Shown here piece after piece: positions 23,633 through 35,088 of a stretch of DNA of 64,000 nt (positions are counted from its first letter, which is position 1; every line of letters begins with the position of its first letter). This stretch comes from Annulohypoxylon bovei var. microspora (taxonomy: Eukaryota; Ascomycota; Sordariomycetes; Xylariales; Hypoxylaceae). The translations under genes and the position numbers were made by a program. The notes under the pieces were generated by a model. The model was not told the origin of the DNA and made no database searches. It was given only the letters and a program-made list of their open reading frames with translations. Location: the NCBI GenBank assembly GCA_022836615.1, contig MU405341.1, positions 1 through 64,000 of the forward strand. Reading direction: 5' to 3'.

Positions 23633-24395
23633 GATGGACGATGGACGATGGACTCTGTGGATTATCCCTTATTCCTCAGGCTCATGGAGGACAGAGAAGG
23701 GAGAGTTATCGAGGTTGCATCGTGTTCGTTGTCTTCTGTCATCTTTTAATAAAACCCTGGACAGTTCAACGTTATGCGCCTTATCTCCAACAGCTTTCTT
23801 TAGGTATGAGAGCATTGGCGAAAATCAAGCTGTTGGAACTAGTTTTGGTTTAGTTCTGACTCAATTCTCACTAGTAAATGTGACTCTACTTATCTTCAGG
23901 TATCGATAGTGTGTCGATTAGTAGTGTCCATAGGTAGTAGCATCGCTAAATTGTTCTTGCCCCTGCCGAAAAGAATACCGAATATAGAAGGGGAAATTGC
24001 GAGCAGCTCACGCGTCATCACGTGGTACCCCTGTTTCTTATCAGTCCCGTCCCCCATCCTTGGGGCTATCTGACCTGCTGCCACGCTGCCACGCTGCCGC
24101 GCTGCCAGTGGCTTACTGCTGTCTAGGTCATCCACTCCATCCACTCATCCACTCATCCACTCATCCACTCGTTCAGTCATCCTCGGCCCCCTCATTCTCC
24201 GCAGACTCCACACTCCTTTCGAAGGTATCCAAATGCATATCCAGATATCCATTTGATCGATCTATTTGTCCGTCCCATCCTCTGGGTCTCGGGTCTCCCT
24301 TCTGGGTCTCCAATTGTTAACGAGCCATTCCTAATGCAACTATCCCCTTACACTGCTACACAACTCATTATACATACATTTTTACATTCTTACAC
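23633..24395. promoter_or_regulatory. Divergent promoter with short tandem repeats
   Basis: Shared upstream region of the DAL5-type carrier (minus) and the Zn2Cys6 regulator (plus). It holds three small tandem arrays: GATGGAC units near 23633-23653, CTGCCACG-like 8-mers at about 24075-24107, and ATCCACTC 8-mers at about 24130-24170. Pyrimidine-rich DNA precedes the regulator start. Confidence 0.55.
24130..24170. repeat. 8-bp tandem repeat (ATCCACTC)
   Basis: About five copies of the 8-mer ATCCACTC in direct tandem, one of them with an extra C. Directly visible; a second 8-mer array of the CTGCCACG kind lies 25 nt upstream. Confidence 0.85.
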
Positions 24396-26282
24396 ATGAA
24401 TCGAAGTCGGCCGGTAAGGTCGAAGACTGGATGTTCTTCGTGCCGTCGGCGAAAGGTACGGTGTGATGAGGCAAAGCCCATCTGCAATGCCTGCACGCGT
24501 CTAGGACTCACGTGTTCATACGAACCAAGCCGTGCCGCCAATTCCGCAGAGACTCTGAGATACCGTGTACGCTTCGTCAATTCTCGCTACACGAGGCCAC
24601 AGCCAGATGAGACTAAGAGTAATCAATCCCAATCCCGGGCTCCATTGCCCGAGAGCCCTGAGCAGTCTGTCGTCTCTGAGACAGAGCGCAATCGCGAGTT
24701 ATCAAAAGACATCGTAGAGTTGGCTTCACATGAGCAGCAATCCAAAATCGTTTCAGACATCTCTACCATGCCACCTCCTGCACATCCTTCCCCCGCCCAA
24801 GTTCTTGCCGGAGACTCGCCTCATCTCGGCACCTCGCCTGCGGTAATCCCGGATCCTAGCGCTTTTGTTCCTACCTCACAAATGAATGTATTCGAGGCTC
24901 AAATAGGCCCTAGTTATGTGCCGGCCTTCTTCGACCTTAACATGAACCTCGATTTACTAGGTGAAGATTGGTTATCACCCCAAACACCGGGAGACGCATC
25001 CCAAGATTCAGAATCGTGTCGAAATGACGTTCCCGCCTCAAGTTCATGCACCCAAGAAGCCACTGTCATCATTGGCCCCGATGACCACAGACTTATTCAG
25101 CATTACTTGAACGTAATGACAGGTTTTGCCAAAATACGTTCCACCGGAGATGAAAACATATATAGCCACATATTCAGCAACATGGCATTATTTTATGCGC
25201 CTTTATACGATGCCTTGATGGCCTGGACAGCCTTACATCTCGGCCAGACAAGGTCTGACTCCGACCTAATCCGGAAAGCCGAGGAGCGATACTCGCATGC
25301 TATCTCCCTAACACACCAGGACCAGAACGTTGCCGTACATTTCGAGCTTTCTATCGTGACCATCTGGTTCGCGCTGCAATACGAGCTTCTTGATGCCCAA
25401 GGCATCGATTCATTCTGCCGGCACTTAGAATTTGCTGCCGACCTAGTTGACGCTCACCGACGCCACCAAAAAGCTGGTGGGGAGGCAACGCCTCTTGGTC
25501 ATATTGGCTCACGTATGTTGGTCTGGCTAGGGGCATATGACAGCCGCGCCGCTCGCATCGGAGGTACAGGGCGCCTTCTGCAGAACCTCGAGGCATTCTG
25601 TGCAGACTATGACTTCATTGATGCCGCATACCCTAATTTACCTACTAACACTGAGGACTTGAAGCCTGCCTTGCGCTTGTCTCTAGAACTGGACTATATG
25701 GAGAGCCGGATCGTGCAGTTACATCGTAGATCGGTCGCTGCACCGGCTGCAATATGGTCGACAGTACAGTCAGGTCTCATAATGATTGGCGAGCGATTTG
25801 AAGCCGATCCCTCGGTCGCTCCGATCATAGCTTCTCTCGTCAACCCGTCACGCTCCGTTACTGGTAGGATTACCACAAGGCGCTTCAATTGCTTGTTACT
25901 TTTAGCAACGTTTTACAGTGTTGTGATAAGTTTCCATAGGTTGATCCCCGCCCCTTTAGCGATGAACATTCCGGATAAGCTTATGTCGGCCGAAGTCGCG
26001 GCGACCAACATAATTCGTTTAGCATGTTGGGTCGCTCGATTTCGGCCGCCATCGCCGCAGAATATTTGGCCACGCCTTTTGTTCCTAGCGGGTATCGAAA
26101 CCACAGATCTTGCCTATCAAGACTGGACAGTGAAAACACTTACTGAAGCCGAGTGCTGGGGAGCCAATTTCCGGAGAACACGAGTGTTGCTCGAGAAGGT
26201 TATCAGAATTCAGAGTGCAGAAGGAGTCAGGATTGACTATATCGATGTCATGAAGCAAGATACTGGATTGTTTATTATTTGA
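24396..26282 (+). CDS. Zn2Cys6 transcription factor
   Basis: Single exon of 628 aa. Residues about 13-41 carry the complete binuclear zinc cluster GCSSCRRRKVRCDEAKP and CNACTRLGLTC with spacing C-x2-C-x6-C-x6-C-x2-C-x6-C, preceded by a basic start. A Ser/Pro/Gln-rich linker follows, and from about residue 225 a long alpha-helical region (DDHRLIQHYLNVMTGFAK..., ALMAWTALHLGQTRSD) typical of the fungal-specific regulatory domain type 2. It is expected to act in the nucleus on CGG-containing sites. Its divergent partner is a DAL5-type carrier, and an M20 carboxypeptidase follows 340 nt downstream on the same strand, so it may control one or both; the sequence does not prove this. Confidence 0.93.
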   Translation: MNRSRPVRSKTGCSSCRRRKVRCDEAKPICNACTRLGLTCSYEPSRAANSAETLRYRVRFVNSRYTRPQPDETKSNQSQSRAPLPESPEQSVVSETERNRELSKDIVELASHEQQSKIVSDISTMPPPAHPSPAQVLAGDSPHLGTSPAVIPDPSAFVPTSQMNVFEAQIGPSYVPAFFDLNMNLDLLGEDWLSPQTPGDASQDSESCRNDVPASSSCTQEATVIIGPDDHRLIQHYLNVMTGFAKIRSTGDENIYSHIFSNMALFYAPLYDALMAWTALHLGQTRSDSDLIRKAEERYSHAISLTHQDQNVAVHFELSIVTIWFALQYELLDAQGIDSFCRHLEFAADLVDAHRRHQKAGGEATPLGHIGSRMLVWLGAYDSRAARIGGTGRLLQNLEAFCADYDFIDAAYPNLPTNTEDLKPALRLSLELDYMESRIVQLHRRSVAAPAAIWSTVQSGLIMIGERFEADPSVAPIIASLVNPSRSVTGRITTRRFNCLLLLATFYSVVISFHRLIPAPLAMNIPDKLMSAEVAATNIIRLACWVARFRPPSPQNIWPRLLFLAGIETTDLAYQDWTVKTLTEAECWGANFRRTRVLLEKVIRIQSAEGVRIDYIDVMKQDTGLFII

Positions 26283-26623
26283 CCGAAATATACGTAATAG
26301 AATTTCGAATCTTAGGAAAGCAAGGTCATGAAATTGACAAACTATGATAATACAGCGTTCGTTCCATTATAAACATCAGACATTACGTTACTTAACTATC
26401 TACTGTAGCAATAGAATGCAGTCGAGTCATTAGATATTTATCCACTCGGCTACACTGTACCGGATTAGGCAAGTCCGTCCGACGGATTGTCTAGTATGGC
26501 ACATTTCGATATATCGATATATTATTTACCTACCGATAAAATAGTGGCACTATTACTGCCATTGTCTATGCATTTACTTTAGATACTAACTCGAGCTCTC
26601 GAGTATCTCCGGACCGCTCAATC
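26283..26623. promoter_or_regulatory. Short spacer, promoter of the M20 peptidase
   Basis: AT-rich 341-nt spacer between two plus-strand genes, with an ATATCGATAT palindrome at about 26511-26520. No ORF. Confidence 0.4.
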
Positions 26624-28430
26624 ATGGAAAAGCACCAAGGAAACACCCCCTATGAGCACAGAAAACCGTGCAACAAGCGTAGAAACTTGCTGCTCTGTTC
26701 ACTGGTTTTTATCTACTTGATACCCTTATATTTTAGTCCCTCACTATACTCACGAGCCGGGCACTGCTTAAAATCGTCTTCGGGTAGCCGAGTATATCAT
26801 AAGGATCCGGAAAATTGGTGCCCCCTGCCAAATGTCACTTTCCCCGGTGATGATGGCCTCAAGGCAAGCGAACATTTCATGGAATCTCGGGAGTTCCAAT
26901 TGGCAGTAGAACGTCTCTCGGCAGTAGTGCGCGTTCCGACTGAGAGTTTCGATGATAATGGTGACGTCGATGAGGATCCCCGTTGGGCAACGTTCCAAGA
27001 CCTGCACCAAGTTTTAGAGCAACTGTTTCCTCTCGTGTAAGTTATTATTTTCCATCCAAACCCGAGTTATATGTAGCATTATTTTATATCAATTTATTTC
27101 TATCGTTATATTCTAATTTCGCGACTACAGACACTCACAACTTGAACTTCGCAAAGTGAATCGGTACGGCCTTCAATATACTTTCAGGGGTACAGACCCC
27201 TCATTGAAACCGATCCTCTTGACAGGACACCAAGACGTCGTCCCTTCAGGCACAGCCTCCCGTTGGACATATCCACCATTTGACGGACATTTTGACGGAA
27301 CCTTCGTATGGGGTCGAGGAGCGGCTGACTGCAAGAGCGTTGTCATTGGAATCCTTTCAACTATCGAGGATCTACTCGCGCAATCATTTGTGCCTCATCG
27401 CACCATCGTGCTAGCTTTCGGATTTGATGAAGAAACAGGTGGCCTCAGGGGAGCAGCCTCCTTGAACGAGTCTCTAATTCAAGAATGGGGATCTGACTCC
27501 TTCTTGTTTATCTTGGACGAGGGTGGTATGGGTATTCAGAACCAAGGGGGCGACATTATCTATGCCTACCCAAGTGTAGGAGAGAAGGGTTACTACGATA
27601 TTCAGCTGACGCTGGAAGTAAATGGCGGCCACAGCTCGAGGCCTCCAAGACACACCGGCATTGGCATCATGGCGGATGCAATCGTAGCGTTGGAGAGAGA
27701 CCCGTACACCCCGCGGCTTACACAATCCAACCCCTTCCGCAGAGTCTTGGAGTGCAGAACGAAATACTCTCCGGACAACGTCCAACCATGGTTGCGTGAT
27801 GAACTTCTTAGCGGAAACGAGAAGGAAATTGCCGAGAAAATCGCGGCTGAGGGGACAGACGATCAATGGTTGCTGCAAACAAGTCAAGCCATCGATATGA
27901 TTACTGGTGGCGTCAAAGTCAATGCTTTACCCGAAAATATCGAACTTCAGGTGAATCATCGAGTGGCACTACATGATTCTACCGATTACATCAATAAGCA
28001 CATCCAAAAGGTGCTAGCCCCCGTAGCGCAGAAATATGGGTTCCAGTTTGAAGGTTTCAATACCTCGGTCTCTGACTCGAGTTTGGACCCTGCATCATCT
28101 AGCATCTTAAGGGCGCGGTCCCTACAGATTATACACCCATCCCCAACAGCGCCGACTGACAATGGCGTATGGGAAGTGTTTAGCGGCACCATACGACACG
28201 TATTTGAGACTACGCAGAGTGCACAAGGCAAGACCGTTGTTCCGGTTGGAAATATCATGACGGGCAATTCAGATACAGTGAATTATTGGGATCTGACTAA
28301 AAATATCTACAGATTCACCCCTTCAAGAAATGGGACAAGACTAAACCAGCACGGCATCGACGAGCGAATGGGTGTTACGGCTCATTTGGAGGGCATGAGA
28401 TTATACTACGGTAAGCTATTCCCCACCTGA
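26624..28430 (+). CDS. M20 family carboxypeptidase, vacuolar Cps1 type
   Basis: Two exons, 26624-27036 and 27131-28430, intron 94 nt, 570 aa. An N-terminal signal anchor (about residues 24-42, LLLCSLVFIYLIPLYF) is preceded by basic residues, as in yeast carboxypeptidase S, which is delivered to the vacuole as a type II membrane protein. The metal-binding motifs of M20A peptidases are present: GHQDVVP (His171, Asp173), GRGAADCKS (Asp204) and FDEETGG (Glu238/Glu239), plus VNGGHSSRPPRHTGIG from the dimerisation domain and a C-terminal zinc-ligand segment ending NQHGIDERMG. Usual length for the family. Function: release of C-terminal residues from small peptides or cleavage of N-acyl amino acids. 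Cterminal codons run to a clean stop. Confidence 0.93.
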
Positions 28431-29233
28431 GAAATTTTACGACGTGCTAAAGATTTGATAGACTTGATTCGTAACTTTGATAGCTGGAAGGATGAATAAA
28501 GTGGGTAAATAGTATATGTAAATGCCATATTTGGAGATTTTAGACGTGTAGAATTTGGTATCTTTGAACTTGTCAAGGTACCTACCCTGGCAAGAAACTG
28601 CAAATGGCGAAATATAGAGAAGTAGCACTCACTAAAATAAGAACCTGGGACGTATTACCTTGCTATAGTGATTAAAACTATGGAACTTGTATACCGATCT
28701 TGCCGGAACTTCGTTGCGGTTGGAGAGCGGCAATCTATCCGAGCATCGAGAGATATGTACGTAATAAATTAGATACTTCTAGTTTGAGGTTTTGGCCCTC
28801 AAAATAGCCTCTAATGATTTCCAAGGTCATGCGAAGAATTACGTTTGTAATTGTGTGCCCGGTTTTACGCCGTAACGGCCCCCTATATCGGCTCACGGGT
28901 TTCCCAATTGGGAAATATTTCGCCTCTTTAGTGGAATCGCCATAGTTCTTTAGGTCCTCGTGCCCAATAATGCACTATACCGACGAAGGCTACGCCTTGT
29001 GGAACTCCTGCGGCTACTACTTTTCCTTGCGGCTGTTTTGCAGAGTTGTTTGCCTTCTTGCAAAGAGCATGGCTACTATCCCAGGAATAATAACATACTC
29101 GGCGCGGTCGTATAATTTGGTCTTTTATAGATGGCTCAAGACCAAACGCAAAAAACCCGCCATTGGACACGCAGAAAAGTTCGCCTCCGCACTCATTTCT
29201 TAACATGAATGAGCGTGCTCGACGGCTAAGAAG
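28431..29233. promoter_or_regulatory. Intergenic, promoter of the ABC transporter
   Basis: 800-nt spacer. Overlapping short ORFs on both strands between 28928 and 29206 show no family features and are taken as chance. Confidence 0.45.
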
Positions 29234-32200
29234 ATGAATATGGATCTAAGTCTTCTTCAGCACCCTATGAATTCCGATGTGCTGCAAATCCCAATCGATC
29301 TCGGGATCCTATCGAACGAGCAGTTTTCAAGGAGGTATGTAATTATATATAACGATAGTTTTTGGCCACTTACTTGCAGATATCTAACTTATTTCAAGGG
29401 AGATTTGGCAACACCGCGCTGTCAGTCTGTCGGACTTTATAGCAGCGGGTTATCTTTATCTTGCATTTGCTGTGCTGTCCATACTGTCTCTGCTGATTTC
29501 CATCTTTCTATCCGATGGATTATACGGTCGCAATGTCAAACTCCATGCCTCCGTAGAACTGTCCAAACCGACGCGTAGATTACATACGCCTCTCGAATAT
29601 TCCATCACGCAAATAGTTGTCTTTTCCGCAGCACTATCTCTGGCATCTGTCTCTGCGTTTCAAAATGGATTTTGGATGGAACCGGCTGCTTTGGGCTATG
29701 TGCTCTTCCTTGGAGTCTTGCAGCTCGTCTGGAAGTCGAATATTTTCAGCCTTCTGCTAAATCGACACACGAACTCACTGGTAGCGATGATCACCATTTT
29801 GGAAGCCGTCAGACTATTGTTACCTATTGCGATTATTGACTCGGATAAAAAGCCGTCAAGTATTGAATGTTTCAAGCTCGTTTGCCTGGCACTTACGCTC
29901 ATGGTTTCATTTATCACGCCCCGTGAGATGCAGAGCAAACAGCGCAACATTGAGAGCCCGATCTTGGAGGACATGAAGGAGAAGTATTCTCCTGAGGAAA
30001 CGTGTTCTTGGTACTCCTATTACATGTCTTATGGATGGCTCACATATCTTACGATAAGGGGCTTCTTTCGGGACTTATCTATCGACGATCTTCCTCCTTT
30101 GCCAACTTATGATGCGCCAACGACATGGCTACGACGTATGCGCGAAGCTCGTCTCAGAGGTGGAAGGACTCTCCGAACTCTTTGTCTCGCATTTCAAAAT
30201 GATATCAGGACAATCATGATCTGGTCAGTCACAACTGCGATGGCCGAGTATCTTGCACCATGTGCTATGTACAATCTCTTAGATTATCTAGAGAAGCCTA
30301 GTGAGAACAGCGCTGTCGTACACCCATTCGTGTGGATTGCACTCCTATTCATCGGTCCCATGGCTCGTTCTGTGTGCTATCAAAGATCTATTTTCGTTGG
30401 AACGAGGCTCCTTGTACGAGTCAAGGCGACTATGATTCAAGAGATATACCAAACGATGATGTGGTCGCAAGTGGAGGACAGTTTACATGTGGAAGCTAAC
30501 CCAGATCGCCAGAACCAGAGTATAGATGAATCTGACGATGCTTCAAAGAAAAGTGTACGGACACATTCCGCTAAGATGGAAAGCCTGTTGTCTTACGATG
30601 CCGATGCGATTTCTAATGCGACCGACATATTCTACGCCCTGACAGCGAGCACGATATCAGCCTCAATTGCCATGACATTCCTATACCAGCTTTTGGGGTG
30701 GCCTTCGCTAATCGGTGTTGGAGTTCTACTATCCCTGAGCCCTCTCCCTGCCCTGTTTTCCGGGCGCCAATCACGACTGCACAGATTCGTGATGGAAACA
30801 ACCGATTCTCGACTTTCCAAGATTTCCGAGTATTTACAATCGATTCGAACCTTGAAGTTCTTCGCCTGGGAAGACATGGCATCCAAGTCGATCAACGCCA
30901 TTCGTGCTACCGAGCAACAGCGAATCTGGAAACGCAACTTAACTTCGATGCTCATCTCTATGACCGGCGATATGCTCTCTCTCGTCAGTCTCCTGGCTAT
31001 GTTCACATCGCTTGTGCTTTTTACAGACACACCATTACGAGCCCCTACAGCTTTTACGGCGTTAGCTCTTACAGAAACCTTACGCGCGCAGTTCGTGTGG
31101 CTCTCCAAGGTTGCCCAATGGGTAGCACAAGCTCACGAATCGTTACAACGGGTCGACAAATTCTTCGACTCGGCCGTGGAGATGAAACGCCATCCAGTTG
31201 GCGCTCCGGAATTTAAAAATGCAACTTTCCGCCTTAGCTCATCCTCCAGCTTCAGACTCCGGGACCTCTCTATCTCGTTTCGCGAGAAAGCACTTAATAT
31301 TGTGACGGGACCTACCGGCAGTGGGAAGACATCCTTGCTTCTATCACTCTTGGGCGAGACAAGTCTTGAATGTGGAACAGCCGCTTGTCCCCCGGATGTG
31401 TCCTACGTGCCTCAGACAGCGTGGCTCCAAAATAACACTATCCGCCAGAATATTCTATTCTATAGCTCGTATGATGAGCGCCGGTATAAGCAAATCCTAT
31501 ACGCTTGTGATCTCATTGAAGATATAACACAATTGCCACTCAGCGACCTGACGCATGTCGGCGAACAAGGGTCCAGCCTATCAGGGGGTCAAAAACAACG
31601 GATATCACTAGCAAGAGCCTTATACTCCCCCTCGTCGACACTACTTCTCGATGATATATTTTCAGCACTCGACGCTCACACTGCACTGAGGGTTTATGAG
31701 CGATGTTTCCGTAGCGGACTATTAAACGACCACACAGTCATTCTAGTCACCCATTTCTCCACCGCTATAGATGATGCCGAAGTTCTTGTCTCATTGGCCC
31801 AGGGAGAAGTAGCGTTTACGAAGATAGATTCTGGACACTCATCTAATGGAGTCAAGCCTTCCTGGGTTACATGTACCGAAGAAATCGAAGTCGATACCAG
31901 CTCGCAATCAACCGTAAGCCCTCATTCAGGGGTTATGTTTACACAGGGCGAGCTTACAGACATATCACTCTCCGAAGAGAATCTAGACGGAGAAGTTGAA
32001 GAAAAGAGGGCCTCGGGACGTGTCCCGCGTGGATATAGTAAGTTGTTTGTCGAACACTAGGTACATATAGGAGACTACCAATTCTAATTACCTGAACAGT
32101 CGTTAGATACATGCTTCTTTTCGGAGGCTATCCCGCCGCTACCCTAACCCTCATCAACACCATCTTGGTGCAGCTCGCCTATTTCTCGATCACGTTATGG

Positions 32201-33941
32201 CTATCCATATGGACGGGTTTATCCGCCCGAGACGACTATTCCTCTAAAGCGATATCCTATCTCCTCGTCTACATCGGCACCGTCACGGCCTTCATATCTC
32301 TCCAGTTCCTCAATAATTACATTTACCAGAGAGGCGGATGGAAAGCGGCAAAGATAATGCACGAGCGACTAGTTTCCGCGATCCTGCAAGCCCCTATTTC
32401 TTGGTACGACAACACCCCGGTCGGTCGCATCATCAACCGCTTTGGTGTGGATATACAATCTATGGATAGCGCTCTAGTCGACTGGCTACGAATGAGTCTC
32501 GATAATGGTATTCGACTTGCCTTGCGCCTGGCAGGTATCGCGTCTATCATGCCCATATTTGCGCTCCCAGCTGGCATCTTCTGCATGATTGGCTTCGCGA
32601 CCGGCGAGGTTTACGCTCGCGCGCAGATATCGATCAAACGCCTCTGTGCCGTAAAGATCTCTCCCGTCTTCTCGCATTTCAGCGACACCACTGGGGGCCT
32701 TGCCGTCATCCGAGCTCACCAGCCTATGGACCAAGTCTTCCAGACACTTCTTGCCGATAAGCTGGCAGTGTACATGCGCGCATTAGAAGCTCAATTCAAT
32801 ACCAACCGCTGGGTCTCTATCCGATCCGACTTCTGCGCCGCTACGATCGCGGTGACGGCCGGATGTATCGCCTATGTTAAGTCCGGCTCGCCGGGGCTTG
32901 TGGGATTCTCGCTGACAAACGCTATTGGCCTGAGCCAGACGATTCTGACGTTGGTGAGAAACATGAATGAATTGGAGATCGAGCTGAACTCGTTCCAACG
33001 TGTATCCGAGTATGCGGAGATCGAACCTGAGGCAAAACCCGAGGAAGAAGAATTGAAGGCAAGCAAGGTGCCTGCGGCTTGGCCGGCGACTGGCCATATG
33101 GAATTCCAGAACGTAACAGCCCGTTACTCGGACACGGGACCGGATATCTTGCGGGATGTAACATTCTGCGCGAGGCCCGGTCAGCGAGTAGCCATCATCG
33201 GCCGAACTGGCAGTGGGAAGAGTACCATCACACGTTCCATACTACGCTCTACCCATGTAGTTTCCGGGAGCATCACGATTGACGGTATTGATGTTAGCAA
33301 CATCCCCCTCAAACGTCTCCGAGAAAGCATCAGCTTCGTGCCCCAGGACTTGGTAATATTCTCCGGGGACATCCAGTCGAATCTCGACCCCGAGAATGTC
33401 CTCGACGAGACGGAACTGCAGTCCGTCCTCACAGCGTGCAGCTTGGTCCAAACTCGGGATACCGACAGCCCGACGCGGGGTCCCGGGCTTTCGGTTCACA
33501 CCCAGGTCGCAAGCAGCGGCAAGAACTTCAGCAATGGACAAAGACAAATCCTAGGACTGGCACGCGCTATGTGTCGCCGTTCTAAGATCGTCATATTAGA
33601 CGAGGCAACGGCTTCCGTGGACCACGAGACTGACGTGCGCATGCAACAACTCATCCGCTCGGAGTTTGCCGGCTCGACAATCATAACGATTGCCCACCGT
33701 CTACGTACTATAATAGATTATGACCAAGTCATCGTCATGGAAGAAGGAAAAGTTCTAGAGTATGCCGTCCCCTATATCGTAGCTGATGCGCTTCCTTTGC
33801 TTGCTTATTTACTGACCTATTGGCAGGACGGGCTCCCCGGCAGAGCTGGTCGATAAACAGGGTACCTTCTGGGGGATGTTGAAGAATAGTGGCGAATGCG
33901 AAGAATTGATCTCGCTGGCAATGCAAGGAAGCCATAATTGA
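29234..33941 (+). CDS. ABC transporter, ABCC (MRP) family exporter
   Basis: Four exons: 29234-29334, 29399-32037, 32100-33759 and 33827-33941; introns 64, 62 and 67 nt; coding sum 4515 nt, 1504 aa. The first intron ends in an unusual CAAG acceptor but is supported by the CTAAC branch site and by frame. Layout: hydrophobic N-terminal domain, membrane domain 1, NBD1 (Walker A GPTGSGKTS near 671, signature LSGGQKQR near 761, Walker B LLLDDIFSALD near 785), acidic linker, membrane domain 2, NBD2 (Walker A GRTGSGKST near 1281, signature FSNGQRQ near 1390, Walker B IVILDEATASVD near 1413). Full-length fungal ABCC pumps sit in plasma or vacuolar membrane and move conjugates, bile acids and secondary metabolites. 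It faces a terpene synthase tail to tail, so export or compartment storage of that product is a reasonable inference. Confidence 0.94.
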
Positions 33942-35088
33942 TAATTGTAAATATCTCGTGCCGCGAAAGGGGTTAGTTGTACATAAAGTAGCAATCGTCG
34001 CTGCCTTCGGCGTCACATAAATAGAGGTTCGCAAAGAAGTAAAAGGCAATTTTAGAGTCTCCTCTCGATGATTTGCCCCATTTATAAAAAGGGGTGCGCT
34101 ATATGTAGGTAGGTACAACGCTATAGATCACTGTAGCTACAGTGCATACCTCCTTAAAAGTAAAACCCATTCATCCACATGGATCGCGTAGCCACTTTTC
34201 GACCGTTAAACCGCTTATTGGATTGAATTCTAAAAACAATGAAATAATATACAAAATACGTAAAACTGTCATTATTATTTTTAAACTTCTTAAAAGCCGA
34301 TTAACTAATAACAGTAATTCTTTAACCATAGGCTAACACCGTGTAAATTAAAACTTCCTTGCATTGAGAAACGTTTTCTCTTAGTTGCTGAATGTCTTGG
34401 GCTAGCGGTTAGCCACTGAAATCTGGTGGAAAATCATTAAGTTTAAGGTTTAGCTTGAAAGGTGCATACAGTGCGCATATACAGTGTCTCGCACGCACCT
34501 AAAGATATCCCCTGATTATCTAATTACCATCTAATGACGGCCGTATTATGTGTAGGTTACCTTGATAAGTAGTGCAAGGGATAGATAGCAGACAACGTTT
34601 TGGATTGTATACACCCACTGTTTACACTTTTCCTGACACCGTTCTGATAGCTAGTTAACCAGTTACGACGAGTCTAATTGAGTCAATTTACCAAGTTTAA
34701 AAAATCATACAATAAGTTGATAAACTACCTAAGGTAAGTTAGTAAGTCAGTAAGGCAGTGGCATCAAAAAGGGCTTATGTAATAGAGGGGCATTACACAA
34801 TATCCCGGACCTCCAAGCACCATTATCTTAGGTAAGCATCTAAGGACCTCGGAGTGCATACACTACTATCCCTTGTATCACATAATCAAACCCACCACCA
34901 TCCATAACACGTGTGAGTTACTTAGATAGGTCATTTAAGGGATAGCTTCTTATACATTACAATTGTTAAACAAACAAGTATATCGTGAGAAATCAATCAC
35001 AACCGCCTTTTTAGGTTTCAAATCTGCCCACTGATTTAATCTTCTCAAATACGTGTGTAGGTAATCTACTTATACCTAGGTAGGTAGG
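33942..35088. other. Convergent intergenic region inside the putative terpene locus
   Basis: 1.15 kb of AT-leaning DNA between the 3' ends of the ABC transporter and the terpene synthase. Many stops in all frames. A CCTAGGTAGGTAGG run occurs near 35076-35089, touching the synthase stop codon. Nothing coding is seen. Confidence 0.5.

Noticed and set aside
28928..29206. Overlapping short ORFs on both strands upstream of the ABC transporter
   Set aside because: Both strands open by chance over the same 280 nt; neither has recognisable features.
33527..33550. Degenerate NBD2 signature FSNGQ in the ABC transporter
   Set aside because: FSxGQ at NBD2 is common in the ABCC family, so it is not by itself unusual.
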